DNA of 51,473 nucleotides, from contig JAYZBC010000095.1 in the NCBI GenBank assembly GCA_036339375.1, forward strand, positions 1 through 51,473, written 5' to 3'. Below are positions 35,524 through 43,929 of this stretch, in pieces (position 1 is the first letter of the stretch; every line of letters begins with the position of its first letter). Below the pieces are notes generated by a model. The model made no database searches and had not been told where the DNA came from. It worked only from the letters and a program-made list of their open reading frames with translations. Position numbers and translations under genes: made by a program. The DNA comes from JAYZBC01 sp036339375. GTDB taxonomy: Bacteria; Pseudomonadota; Alphaproteobacteria; MPNO01; UBA2964.

Positions 35524-35904
35524 TCACTCTTTAGTCAATTTCCTAATTTGAGAAGGATTCCATGCTTCATAATCGCCTGTTGCTTTTTCCCTTTTACCAC
35601 CGTTTAGTGTATGACCCGGGGGGCGGTAGGCATTGTTGGACCCGGTCTGATTAGGCAAGTGTCCTTTTTGCCATGTAGGGTTTGCTATCGAGCTTTCAGA
35701 TGGGATTAAGTCAGTAGAATAATGCAACCAACCGTGCCAAATTGCTGGTACTAAAGAGGCTTCAGCTTCACTACCATACATAACCCATCTTCGCTCTTTT
35801 TGGTTCTTACGAGGACGACGTTCTTTGTAATAACGGTTTCCTTCAGTGTCTGTACCTACTAAAGCACCTTTAAAAAATGTGTAAATCCGAGTGCCAATTG
35901 TCAT
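35524..35904 (-). CDS. NDUFA12-like NADH:ubiquinone oxidoreductase accessory subunit
   Basis: A 126-residue homologue of the 17.2 kDa mitochondrial complex I subunit NDUFA12 (B17.2). Typical segments are LVGTDTEGNRYYKERR, RRWVMYGSEAEASLVPAIWH followed by GWLHYSTD, and the C-terminal YEAWNPS. The subunit is confined to mitochondria and alphaproteobacteria, so it is a useful taxonomic marker; it docks onto the peripheral arm of complex I. The ATG at 35904 is used; a TTG at 35916 is in frame. It is the promoter-proximal gene of the NDUFA12-mlaD-methyltransferase-DUF2155 run, with a 589-base upstream region. Confidence 0.93.
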   Translation of the reverse strand: MTIGTRIYTFFKGALVGTDTEGNRYYKERRPRKNQKERRWVMYGSEAEASLVPAIWHGWLHYSTDLIPSESSIANPTWQKGHLPNQTGSNNAYRPPGHTLNGGKREKATGDYEAWNPSQIRKLTKE

Positions 35905-36020
35905 ATCATTAACCAATTTTCTAACTAAAATAATTTATCTACTCCAAAATTCAAAACCCTTGCTGTTTATCTGAATTTACAAAATTAGGAATATATTAGA
36001 ACCGGTCGTTTTTATGTCTA

Positions 36021-36061
36021 GTGTTCTTTAGTAAAGAACACCATTTCTTAATTGAATTAAG
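36021..36061. repeat. Two neighbouring perfect palindromes upstream of NDUFA12
   Basis: The first is a 21-base perfect odd palindrome at 36021-36041 with arm GTGTTCTTTA and a central G. The second is a 15-base one at 36047-36061, CTTAATT-G-AATTAAG. Their centres (36031 and 36054) are 23 bases apart, about two helical turns. No T-run follows, so a terminator is unlikely. They lie 117-157 bases upstream of the NDUFA12 start and look like a pair of operators. The regulator is unknown. Confidence 0.6.
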
Positions 36062-36147
36062 TGCAATTGTAGGTAAAAATTACAAAAATACAAAATTTTG
36101 CTACAAATACTATATATAGATTATAATTAAAACATACTCCTAGATAT

Positions 36148-36218
36148 GGTGTGTGCCAAGGGTTATAGTTTATGTAGAGTACAGTTGAGTATTAGGTGGG
36201 AAGTACGGGAGGCACACC
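36148..36218. promoter_or_regulatory. Hairpin-bounded, G-rich candidate RNA or cis element
   Basis: GTGTGCC (36151-36157) pairs perfectly with GGCACAC (36211-36217), enclosing 53 bases that are noticeably richer in G than the surroundings; GGTGT/ACACC offers an overlapping alternative pairing. Such a closed domain is the shape of a small RNA or cis-acting leader, but I recognise no known riboswitch. The rest of the 589-base gap (35905-36493) is AT-rich. It includes an orphan Shine-Dalgarno-like GGAGG near 36379 with no suitable start codon after it. Confidence 0.3.
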
Positions 36219-36411
36219 AACTGAGAGGCATTATCAAAAAACCAGGCTTTCAAAATATGATTAGGTGAAAAAGTTCCTCATTTTGTCATAGCTTTGACAA
36301 AAAAGGCAGAAATTCGTTCAAATAAAAAAGTTTCCGGCAATTTTTTTTATAATAATTTCAATAAAAATGTTTGAATAAGGAGGAACGGTAAGCGCTTTTC
36401 GAATAATAATT

Positions 36412-36448
36412 AGGATACATTTTGGTTATAATAAAAAGCTAGTATCCT
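36412..36448 (+). promoter_or_regulatory. Putative promoter of the RidA family gene flanked by an inverted repeat
   Basis: A perfect TATAAT at 36427-36432 lies 61 bases before the RidA family ATG. It is enclosed by a 7-base inverted repeat, AGGATAC (36412-36418) and GTATCCT (36442-36448). No good -35 hexamer is visible at 16-18 bases. The arrangement suggests a repressor site over the -10 element; this is inference. Confidence 0.4.
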
Positions 36449-36493
36449 TTTCTGATAGAATTCTAAAAAAACAAGGGTTGATAGGATAAAAAG

Positions 36494-36961
36494 ATGATTG
36501 GATTAATTGAAAAACGCATTGCAGATTTAGGAATTAAAATACCGGACCCGCGAACACCCTCAGCAAATTACATACCATTTGTACAGACTGGCAATCTTAT
36601 TTTTGTATCAGGACAAGTTTCTGTAAACAACGATGGTCTAATTTCTGGTAAATTAGGAGATAACATCGATATTAAAACCGGACAGCTAGCTGCTAGAGCC
36701 TGTGCTCTTAATTTACTAGGGCAACTTCGGGTCGCTTGTGGCGGAAATTTAGAAAAAGTTTCACGTGTAGTAAAACTTGGAGGCTTCGTCAACGCGACTC
36801 CAGATTTTGTAGAACCTCCCATTATAATGAACGGGGCATCTGACCTTATGGTGGAAGTTTTTGGCGATAAAGGTCGCCATGCGCGATTTGCTATTGCAAC
36901 TGCTTCTTTGCCACAAGGAGCTGCAGTTGAAGTAGATGGAATTTTTGAGGTAAAAACCTAG
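36494..36961 (+). CDS. RidA family (YjgF/YER057c/UK114) protein
   Basis: A 155-residue RidA-superfamily protein. Canonical RidA hydrolyses reactive enamine/imine intermediates from PLP enzymes. Recognisable segments are GNLIFVSGQVSVNNDG, ARACALNLLGQLRVACGG, VVKLGGFVNATPDF, and the C-terminal HARFAIATASLPQGAAVEVDG with the arginine and acidic residue of the active-site cleft. The N-terminal IEKRIADLGIKIPDP extension belongs to a longer subgroup common in alphaproteobacteria rather than archetypal RidA, so activity may differ. It is preceded by a structured 589-base region and followed by the FemAB-like gene. Confidence 0.9.
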   Translation: MIGLIEKRIADLGIKIPDPRTPSANYIPFVQTGNLIFVSGQVSVNNDGLISGKLGDNIDIKTGQLAARACALNLLGQLRVACGGNLEKVSRVVKLGGFVNATPDFVEPPIIMNGASDLMVEVFGDKGRHARFAIATASLPQGAAVEVDGIFEVKT

Positions 36962-37145
36962 AAAGTCCTGTGAGTTTTAAAATCAATTTATACCAGCTCT
37001 GAACTACCCTTGCCTAACAAAACTGTAACTCCTACGTTAAAAATACTATGGCAACTTAAACCCCTTATAGTTACAACTTTTTCTTCTATTTAATTCTACC
37101 CAAATAAACAATTGTTTAACACATCAAAAGAATTTGGAAATATCA

Positions 37146-38300
37146 ATGCCGGATGGTGAAATTACAGCCATTAAAATCATTAACGACATTTCTAAGGTTG
37201 ATACAAAGGTTTGGAATTTGTGTGCTGGACCAGACAATCCTTTCGTAAGTCACGAATTTCTTGAAGCTTTAGAAAGAAGTAAGGCGGCATGTGGAGAATC
37301 TGGATGGTTACCACAACATCTATTGATTGAAGATTCCAACGGAGATTTGCTCGGATGTGTTCCTTGTTATCTTAAAAGTCATTCTTACGGAGAATATGTT
37401 TTTGATTGGGGATGGGCTGATGCATTTGAGAGAGCAGGAGGACAATATTATCCAAAATTGCAAATTTCGGTACCTTTTACTCCAGTAACTGGCCCCCGTC
37501 TTTTAGTTAAAGAAAATTCACAAAATTCAGAAATAAAACAGATGTTGATTTCAGGTGTGTGTGAATTAGCTGAACGTTGCAAAGTTTCTTCCATGCACAT
37601 CACATTTTGTGAAAAAGAAGAGGTCAAAATTTTGAAAAAGATGGATTTTTTAACAAGGCTAGGAAAGCAGTTCCACTGGCATAACAGGGGTTACACCAAT
37701 TTTGATGATTTTCTTGGTACTCTAACTTCACGCAAACGAAAAACCATTCGAAAAGAAAGAACAACGGTAAATAAAGATATAGATATCGAAATTTTATGTG
37801 GAGACGACTTAAAAACAAAACATATGGATGCTTTTTATAAATTTTACTTAAGCACGGTTGAGAAAAAATGGGCTCATGCATACCTCAACAGGGATTTTTT
37901 TGATAAAATTCAAGACCTTTTATCAGAAAAAATAATTTTGATTATGGCCCGCCAAGATGGAAACTTTATTGGCTCCGCCCTTAATTTTTGTGGCAGTGAT
38001 ACTCTTTACGGACGTAATTGGGGAGGTTTGCCACAATTTAAATTTCTTTACTTTGAGGTATGTTTTTATCGTGCTATCGAATTTGCAATTGAAAAGGGTC
38101 TGAAACGTGTAGAAGCAGGAGCACAAGGACCACACAAAATAAGTCGTGGATATCTCCCTACAAAAACCTATAGCGCACATTGGATCCGTGACCCTGCATT
38201 CCGCAGTGCCGTTTCTAAATTTTTAATTCAGGAACAAAAAGAAACAAAATGGGAAATGGATATGCTTACAAAAGAATTGTCCCCATATAGAAACAACTGA
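37146..38300 (+). CDS. FemAB-like GNAT fold protein (DUF482)
   Basis: A 384-residue protein of the DUF482 / FemAB-like acetyltransferase family. The family fingerprint is clear: NLCAGPDNPFVSHEFLEALE, GWLPQHLLIED, EYVFDWGWADAFERAGGQYY and VPFTPVTGPRLL, then HWHNRGYTNFDDFLGTLTSR, KRVEAGAQGPHKISRGYLP and SAHWI. The fold consists of tandem GNAT domains related to Fem peptidoglycan-bridge transferases, but its substrate is unknown. The ATG at 37146 with GGAAATA upstream is chosen over a TTG at 37134. In related genomes, from memory, a glycerophosphodiesterase gene often sits beside this pair; none is here. The 184-base gap to the RidA family gene holds nothing recognised. Confidence 0.9.
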   Translation: MPDGEITAIKIINDISKVDTKVWNLCAGPDNPFVSHEFLEALERSKAACGESGWLPQHLLIEDSNGDLLGCVPCYLKSHSYGEYVFDWGWADAFERAGGQYYPKLQISVPFTPVTGPRLLVKENSQNSEIKQMLISGVCELAERCKVSSMHITFCEKEEVKILKKMDFLTRLGKQFHWHNRGYTNFDDFLGTLTSRKRKTIRKERTTVNKDIDIEILCGDDLKTKHMDAFYKFYLSTVEKKWAHAYLNRDFFDKIQDLLSEKIILIMARQDGNFIGSALNFCGSDTLYGRNWGGLPQFKFLYFEVCFYRAIEFAIEKGLKRVEAGAQGPHKISRGYLPTKTYSAHWIRDPAFRSAVSKFLIQEQKETKWEMDMLTKELSPYRNN

Positions 38301-38332
38301 AATTGAGGAACACCATTCCGGTTTTTTGAGAA

Positions 38333-40666
38333 TTAGTTTACCAATTCTGTGTCTTTCTCACGATTTTTTTTAGGAACTTTTTTTCCGTTTGTTTGTTTCC
38401 TACTTTTATTACCTTCAGACTTATACTCAAAAAATAATTTTCTTTTCTTCATAGAAACTTTTACAATCCCACCTCGAGATAATTTTCCAAACAGAAGTTC
38501 GTCCGCAAGTGGTTTTTTGATATTTTCTTGAATTACTCGTCCCAAAGGACGCGCCCCAAAAAACTCATCGAAACCTTTTTCAGCTAACCATTTTCGGACC
38601 GCCGAATCAATTTCTATAGAAACATTTTGATCTTCAAGCTGAAGCTCAAGTTGCATAATAAATTTATCAACAACTTGTGCAACTACCTTAGGTGGCAAAC
38701 TAGAAAATGCAATACTTGCATCAAGCCTATTTCTAAATTCAGGAGTAAACATACGTTTTATGGCCTCTTCATCATCGCCCTCACGTTTACCGCGTCCGAT
38801 TCCAATTGTTTCCTTAGCTAAGTCAGCAGCACCTGCATTGGTAGTCATAATTAAAATAACATTACGAAAATCAATACTTTTTCCATTGTGATCCGTTAAA
38901 CGGCCATGATCCATTACTTGAAGCAATATGTTAAATAAATCTGGGTGTGCTTTTTCGATTTCATCCAGTAGTAAGACAGAATGAGGGTGTTGATCAATAT
39001 TATCGGTCAATAACCCTCCTTGATCAAAACCAACATACCCTGGTGGTGCACCTATTAATCGAGATACGGAGTGTCTCTCCATGTATTCTGACATATCGAA
39101 ACGAATTAATTCAACGCCCATTGTAAGCGCTAATTGTCGAGCAACCTCTGTCTTTCCTACACCTGTTGGACCTGAAAACAAGTAACTACCAATTGGTTTT
39201 TCAACCTCCCTTAAACCAGCACGAGACAACTTTATTGCTGCAGAAAGAGCATTGATTGCATTATCTTGCCCAAAAACAACTGTCTTCAGGTCTCTTTCTA
39301 ACGTCTTCAATGTTTCTTGATCATCACGGGAAACACTTTTGGGGGGGATTCGAGCTATTTTTGCTACAATTGCTTCAACATCTTTAACTGTAATCATTTT
39401 GCGTCGCCTTCCCTCTGGCAAAAGCATTTGGGCTGCCCCAACCTCATCAATCACATCAATCGCTTTATCAGGCAATTTACGATCGTTGATATAACGAGAC
39501 GCCAATTCTACAGCCGTCCGAATTGCCTCAGCTGTATAACGAACACGATGATGTTTTTCATAGTAAGGTTTTAATCCCCTGATAATTTTTACTGCATCCT
39601 CAATTGTAGGCTCCATGACATCGATTTTTTGAAAACGCCGAACTAGTGCCCGATCTTTTTCAAAATATGACCTATATTCTTTATAGGTGGTAGACCCAAT
39701 ACATCGCAATGTACCACTCTGCAAAGCGGGTTTAAGAAGATTTGATGCATCCATGGAGCCACCGCTAGTCGCACCTGCCCCAATCACAGTGTGAATTTCG
39801 TCAATAAATAAAATAGCACCATCACTCTCGTATAGCTCATTAACAACTGCTTTTAGCCGTTCCTCGAAATCTCCCCGATAACGAGTTCCAGCCAAAAGCG
39901 CTCCCATATCTAAAGCAAATATAGTCGCATCCGCCAAAACAGTGGGGACCTTTTGGTCAACTATCCGGAGTGCAAGGCCTTCTGCAAGGGCAGTTTTACC
40001 AACGCCTGCATCTCCAACATAGAGAGGATTGTTTTTGGTTCGGCGACATAGAACTTGAACAGTACGTTCGATCTCAGCATCTCGTCCAATTAGTGGATCA
40101 ATTTTGCCTTCTGATGCTTTTTTGTTTAGATCAACACAATATGCATCCAGAGCATCGCGACCTTTGTTTTTTTCTTTATCTTCCCTAGTAACCGTTTCTG
40201 GGCTATCCGAAGGTTCCGTCGCTCTAGCTCCCGAAACCTTGGAAATACCGTGCGAAATAAAATTAACGGCATCGAAGCGTGACATTTCCTGTTCCTGCAA
40301 ATAGTAAACCGCATTGGATTCTCTTTCTGAAAACATCGAAACTAAAACATTAGCCCCTGTAACTTCCTGACGGCCTGAAGTTTGAACGTGAATTGCGGCA
40401 CGTTGTATTACGCGCTGAAAACTTGAAGTTGGTTTAGGTTCACCTTCACGATTTACAACAAGATTTCCAAGTTCATTATCCAAGTAATCGCTGAGATTGT
40501 TTTTCAGCTTTTTGATATCAACACTACATGCACGGAGGACAGCAACAGCATCTTCATCGTCTATTAAAGCCAACAACAAATGTTCAAGTGTGCCGTATTC
40601 GTGATTTCTTTCTCGTGCGTAGGAAAGTGCCTGATGGAGGCTATGTTCCAAATTGGAAGATAACAT
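38333..40666 (-). CDS. clpA: ATP-dependent Clp protease ATP-binding subunit ClpA
   Basis: The unfoldase that feeds ClpP. The 777 residues comprise a double Clp-N domain (1-145, EHSLHQALSYARERNHEYGT start) and two AAA+ modules. D1 has Walker A GDAGVGKTALAEG and Walker B AILFIDEIHTVIGAG. D2 has GPTGVGKTEVAR and SVLLLDEIEKAHPDL. The D2-small domain has the FGARPLGRVIQ motif. The lack of a coiled-coil middle domain distinguishes it from ClpB. It follows clpS by 3 bases, the usual adaptor-unfoldase operon. ClpP is not in the window. Confidence 0.97.
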   Translation of the reverse strand: MLSSNLEHSLHQALSYARERNHEYGTLEHLLLALIDDEDAVAVLRACSVDIKKLKNNLSDYLDNELGNLVVNREGEPKPTSSFQRVIQRAAIHVQTSGRQEVTGANVLVSMFSERESNAVYYLQEQEMSRFDAVNFISHGISKVSGARATEPSDSPETVTREDKEKNKGRDALDAYCVDLNKKASEGKIDPLIGRDAEIERTVQVLCRRTKNNPLYVGDAGVGKTALAEGLALRIVDQKVPTVLADATIFALDMGALLAGTRYRGDFEERLKAVVNELYESDGAILFIDEIHTVIGAGATSGGSMDASNLLKPALQSGTLRCIGSTTYKEYRSYFEKDRALVRRFQKIDVMEPTIEDAVKIIRGLKPYYEKHHRVRYTAEAIRTAVELASRYINDRKLPDKAIDVIDEVGAAQMLLPEGRRRKMITVKDVEAIVAKIARIPPKSVSRDDQETLKTLERDLKTVVFGQDNAINALSAAIKLSRAGLREVEKPIGSYLFSGPTGVGKTEVARQLALTMGVELIRFDMSEYMERHSVSRLIGAPPGYVGFDQGGLLTDNIDQHPHSVLLLDEIEKAHPDLFNILLQVMDHGRLTDHNGKSIDFRNVILIMTTNAGAADLAKETIGIGRGKREGDDEEAIKRMFTPEFRNRLDASIAFSSLPPKVVAQVVDKFIMQLELQLEDQNVSIEIDSAVRKWLAEKGFDEFFGARPLGRVIQENIKKPLADELLFGKLSRGGIVKVSMKKRKLFFEYKSEGNKSRKQTNGKKVPKKNREKDTELVN

Positions 40667-40669
40667 CGG

Positions 40670-41002
40670 TTATTCCTTTTCCAGTGTGCATTGAAGTGGA
40701 TGTTCATGCTGGTGGGCAAGATCCATTACCTGGGTAACTTTAGTTTCAGCTATTTCAAAAGTGTATACCCCACAAATTCCCACACCTTTTTGATGAACAT
40801 GTAACATAATTTGGACCGCCTCATCGTGACTTTTCTTGAAAAATTTTTCAAGGACCAAAACCACAAACTCCATAGGCGTATAATCATCATTTAGCATAAT
40901 GACTTTGTACAATGAGGGCTTGCGCGTTTGTAGTTTGGATCTGACCACAACGCCAGTAGTTGGACTATCGTTACCTGCTCCGTTTGTTTCATTATTACTC
41001 AT
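40670..41002 (-). CDS. clpS: Clp adaptor protein ClpS
   Basis: A 110-residue N-degron adaptor. After a flexible 25-residue tail comes the ClpS core: YKVIMLNDDYTPMEFVVLVL, FFKKSHDEAVQIMLHVHQKG and GVCGVYT-like GICGVYTFEIAETKV. The hydrophobic N-end residue pocket (N, D and M of LNDDYTPMEF, with the following histidine in HVHQKG) is intact, so it should bind Leu/Phe/Tyr/Trp N-termini. Together with aat in this window it completes the delivery branch of the N-degron pathway. ATG at 41002, with no strong ribosome binding site. Confidence 0.96.
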   Translation of the reverse strand: MSNNETNGAGNDSPTTGVVVRSKLQTRKPSLYKVIMLNDDYTPMEFVVLVLEKFFKKSHDEAVQIMLHVHQKGVGICGVYTFEIAETKVTQVMDLAHQHEHPLQCTLEKE

Positions 41003-41214
41003 TAGGGTTAATTATCTGTTCTTTAAAAAATTTGCAAAACCACTCCACAATCATAATGATATCGGATGGAAAGTCATAGATGAAACGGCAAAAAATTGTT
41101 TTTTGAAATTATTTTAATAAAAAATGGATATTCGATTCGGTACAATTTGAAACAAATACAAAATCCAAAAAACGGTTTCGCGAGCGTTTTCCAACGGGAT
41201 TCGAAAATTTGCGT

Positions 41215-41220
41215 TATAAT
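41215..41220 (+). promoter_or_regulatory. Putative -10 element upstream of the D,D-carboxypeptidase gene
   Basis: A perfect TATAAT followed by GCGCG lies in the 268-base gap between the divergent clpS and carboxypeptidase starts, 51 bases before the chosen ATG. No convincing -35 hexamer is visible at 16-18 bases upstream (CAACGG at 17), so the strength or factor dependence is unknown. Confidence 0.4.
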
Positions 41221-41270
41221 GCGCGAAATAGACAAAAGAGTTGTGCAAAAATAAGATCTGTTTGATTTCA

Positions 41271-42521
41271 ATGCCTTGGAATGTTTGTGTGATAAGGGTT
41301 AAATCTCTTTACCAACTGCCAGACTATAGACCTAAATACCTCTTGGTTATTTTTACCCTTTGGTTTTTAGCTACATTATTAATATTAAAAATTCCAGAGG
41401 GCTTGGCTGCCAGATATGCAGCTGTAATTGTTGAAGAAAATACAGGAAAAATTTTACATGCTGTTAATCCTGACCTGAGAACCTACCCAGCATCTTTAAC
41501 CAAAATGATGACTTTGTATTTGGTTTTCGAAAAACTAAAGACTGGAAAACTACTCCTTAATCAAAGGTTAAAGGTCTCCCAACGTGCCGCAAGGCGCCCA
41601 AAATCTCGCTTAGGCTTAAAAAAAGGTCATCATATCACAGTAAGGCAAGCAATTGGGGCCCTAATTACAAAATCCGCTAATGACGTCGCTACCGTAATAG
41701 CAGAAAAACTTGGCGGAAGTGAAAGTCAATTTTCTCGACTTATGACTTATCGAGCCCAAGAGTTAGGGATGACAAGAACGAAGTTCAAGAATGCATCGGG
41801 TTTACCAAACAGGGCCCAGGTTACCACGGCTCGGGATATTGCTAGGTTAGCAATAGCATTGAAAAGAGATTTTCCTCAATATTTCCATTTTTTTGCTATG
41901 CGAAAATTTAAGTACAGGGGAAGGATTTATAGGAATCATAATAAACTCCTAAAACGGCTGAGAGGTGCTGACGGAATTAAAACTGGATATATAAGAGATT
42001 CTGGTTTCAATGTAGTTGTGTCCTTAAACCATAAAAAACGTAGGTTGATTGGTGTTGTTTTTGGAGGAAAATCTGCTCATAGGCGTGATCTCCACGTTAC
42101 CACTCTTTTTAAGAGGGTTTTCACAATGTTAGCCGAAACTGATAGAGCGACTAAAATAGAGTTAGAACAATCTGTTAAATTAAAACCAGGTTACAAAAAA
42201 CGAAGTCAACGTTTGGCAAAAACACAAAGAATTTTTCAGCCAATAGATGAAGAAATACGGATTTGGAGTATCCAAGTTGGTGCGTTTCAAAAATTTGCGA
42301 GAGCACACCTGGCAGTGTTACGTGCAACAAAAATCGTTAGTAGTCTCCGTCGTGCACGTGTGTCCATAACAAAAGGATCGGTTAATGGAGGGAAAACTTA
42401 TCGGGCAAGACTCACTGGCGTTTCCCATACACACGCACAAAATGCATGTCAAAAACTGAAAAAACACAAAATGAATTGCATGATTTTTCGCGAAAAAAGA
42501 ACCGCTCAAGGTGACCGTTAA
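41271..42521 (+). CDS. D-alanyl-D-alanine carboxypeptidase with C-terminal SPOR domain
   Basis: A low-molecular-weight PBP (type 5/6) that trims the terminal D-Ala of peptidoglycan stems. From the ATG at 41271 it is 416 residues: a signal segment (about 24-47), S75-L-T-K78 (active serine in PASLTKMM), S135-A-N137, and K237-T-G in GADGIKTGYI. The carboxypeptidase core is followed by a basic linker and a SPOR domain (about 330-405, WSIQVGAFQKFARAHLAV) that binds denuded glycan at the septum. A TTG at 41241 would add 10 residues. It converges with the phosphohexomutase gene, overlapping by 4 bases. Confidence 0.94.
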   Translation: MPWNVCVIRVKSLYQLPDYRPKYLLVIFTLWFLATLLILKIPEGLAARYAAVIVEENTGKILHAVNPDLRTYPASLTKMMTLYLVFEKLKTGKLLLNQRLKVSQRAARRPKSRLGLKKGHHITVRQAIGALITKSANDVATVIAEKLGGSESQFSRLMTYRAQELGMTRTKFKNASGLPNRAQVTTARDIARLAIALKRDFPQYFHFFAMRKFKYRGRIYRNHNKLLKRLRGADGIKTGYIRDSGFNVVVSLNHKKRRLIGVVFGGKSAHRRDLHVTTLFKRVFTMLAETDRATKIELEQSVKLKPGYKKRSQRLAKTQRIFQPIDEEIRIWSIQVGAFQKFARAHLAVLRATKIVSSLRRARVSITKGSVNGGKTYRARLTGVSHTHAQNACQKLKKHKMNCMIFREKRTAQGDR

Positions 42522-43927
42522 ACTTCAACATCCGTAAACTTTATGTTAATTAATTCAGGCGGATTCAAACCACTTTTTTTAAGTTCTTTTAGTAAGCTAG
42601 CACAGAGCCTCATTAGGCCAGCATTGTCTTTTGCCTCACATCTTGCTACTAGCGCGTTTTCTGTATTAGAAGCCCGTAACAACCACCACCCGTCTTGGGT
42701 GTAAACACGAACCCCATCTATTTCTATAACTTTTGCCCCTTTCCTTTTTGTTCTGAGCAAAACTTCTTCAATAACCCCAAATTTTCGAGTTTCATTGCAT
42801 TCAAACCTCAATTCAGATGTATTTACAAACTTAGGTAAACGTTTGCGAATATTAGCCAGAGAAATCTTTTTTCGAGAAAGTAGGCTCAAAAGCCGAATTG
42901 CGGCGTAGAGTGCATCATCATATCCAAAATATTTATCAGAAAAAAAAATATGACCGCTCATTTCTCCGGCTAGAAGTGCTTTAGTTTTTAGCATTTTTTC
43001 TTTTATGAAAGAATGCCCTGTACGACACAAAATAGGTTCTCCTCCCAACCTTGTAACTTCTTCGAACAAAACCTGACTAGCTTTAACATCGGCTATAATT
43101 TTAGCTCCAGGATTTTGTTTTAAAATTTCTGATGCAAAAATCGTTAATAACTGATCACCCCAAAGAATTTGACCTTCGTTATCGACAACCCCAATTCGGT
43201 CCCCATCACCATCAAAAGCAATTCCAAAATCACATTTTTCTTCAAGCACCACTTGACGAAGTTGTTCAAGGGCAGCTGGCAAAGTTGGATCCGGAAGATG
43301 GGAAGGAAAATTACCGTCAATTTCTACATTCAACAAAATATGTTGGCCGGGTAAACGCGAACACAATTCCGACATTACTTTTCCCGCTGCCCCATTGCCT
43401 GAATCCCAAGCCAGCTTTAATTGACGTTCGCCATTATAATCTGCCAATAAACGGTCAACATAAAGTCTTTGAACTTTTTGTTCTCTTACAAGCCCTAAGC
43501 CAGTTTTAAAACTGCCATTTGCAGCTATTGTGCCTAACTGCTGGATCTGTTTTCCAAAAAATGGCTCCTTGCCCATCATGAATTTAAAGCCATTATAATC
43601 GGGGGGATTATGGGATCCCGTGATCATAATTCCTGCATCCGTCGGCAATTTGTGAACGGCATAATAAAGCATAGGAGTAGGCACCAAACCTATTCGGATT
43701 GCTGTTAGTCCACTAGCGGTAACACCGTCAATAACAGCACGCTCAAAGTCGGGTGAACTTAGCCTCCCGTCATATCCAACGCAAATTGATGTTCCTTTTG
43801 CATCAGCTACCATTGTACCAAATGCCCTACCGATAAATTCTGCGTCTTTATAAGTCAGCGTTTTATCGATTAACCCACGAATGTCATACTCACGAAGGAT
43901 TGTCGAATTAAATTGATGGGGTGTCAT
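42518..43927 (-). CDS. Phosphomannomutase/phosphoglucomutase
   Basis: An alpha-D-phosphohexomutase of 469 residues. The phosphoserine loop is TGSHNPPDYNG (S105), the metal loop DGDGDR (near 247), the sugar-specificity loop AGEMSGHIFF and the phosphate-binding loop near VRASNT-like LLRASNTENALV. The GEMSGH sequence fits the PMM/PGM (AlgC-type) group, which makes mannose-1-P and glucose-1-P. It is the last gene of galU-ugd-mutase and could supply Glc-1-P to GalU for UDP-glucose and UDP-glucuronate. Two bases separate it from ugd. Confidence 0.93.
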   Translation of the reverse strand: MTPHQFNSTILREYDIRGLIDKTLTYKDAEFIGRAFGTMVADAKGTSICVGYDGRLSSPDFERAVIDGVTASGLTAIRIGLVPTPMLYYAVHKLPTDAGIMITGSHNPPDYNGFKFMMGKEPFFGKQIQQLGTIAANGSFKTGLGLVREQKVQRLYVDRLLADYNGERQLKLAWDSGNGAAGKVMSELCSRLPGQHILLNVEIDGNFPSHLPDPTLPAALEQLRQVVLEEKCDFGIAFDGDGDRIGVVDNEGQILWGDQLLTIFASEILKQNPGAKIIADVKASQVLFEEVTRLGGEPILCRTGHSFIKEKMLKTKALLAGEMSGHIFFSDKYFGYDDALYAAIRLLSLLSRKKISLANIRKRLPKFVNTSELRFECNETRKFGVIEEVLLRTKRKGAKVIEIDGVRVYTQDGWWLLRASNTENALVARCEAKDNAGLMRLCASLLKELKKSGLNPPELINIKFTDVEV

Positions 43928-43929
43928 TT

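Noticed and set aside
36370..36400. A hidden small gene after the orphan GGAGG site.
   Set aside because: No ATG, GTG or TTG at a suitable distance gives an open frame of any length.
38301..38332. A possible terminator (GGAA-loop-TTCC then a T-run) after the DUF482 gene.
   Set aside because: The stem is only 4 base pairs; too weak to call.
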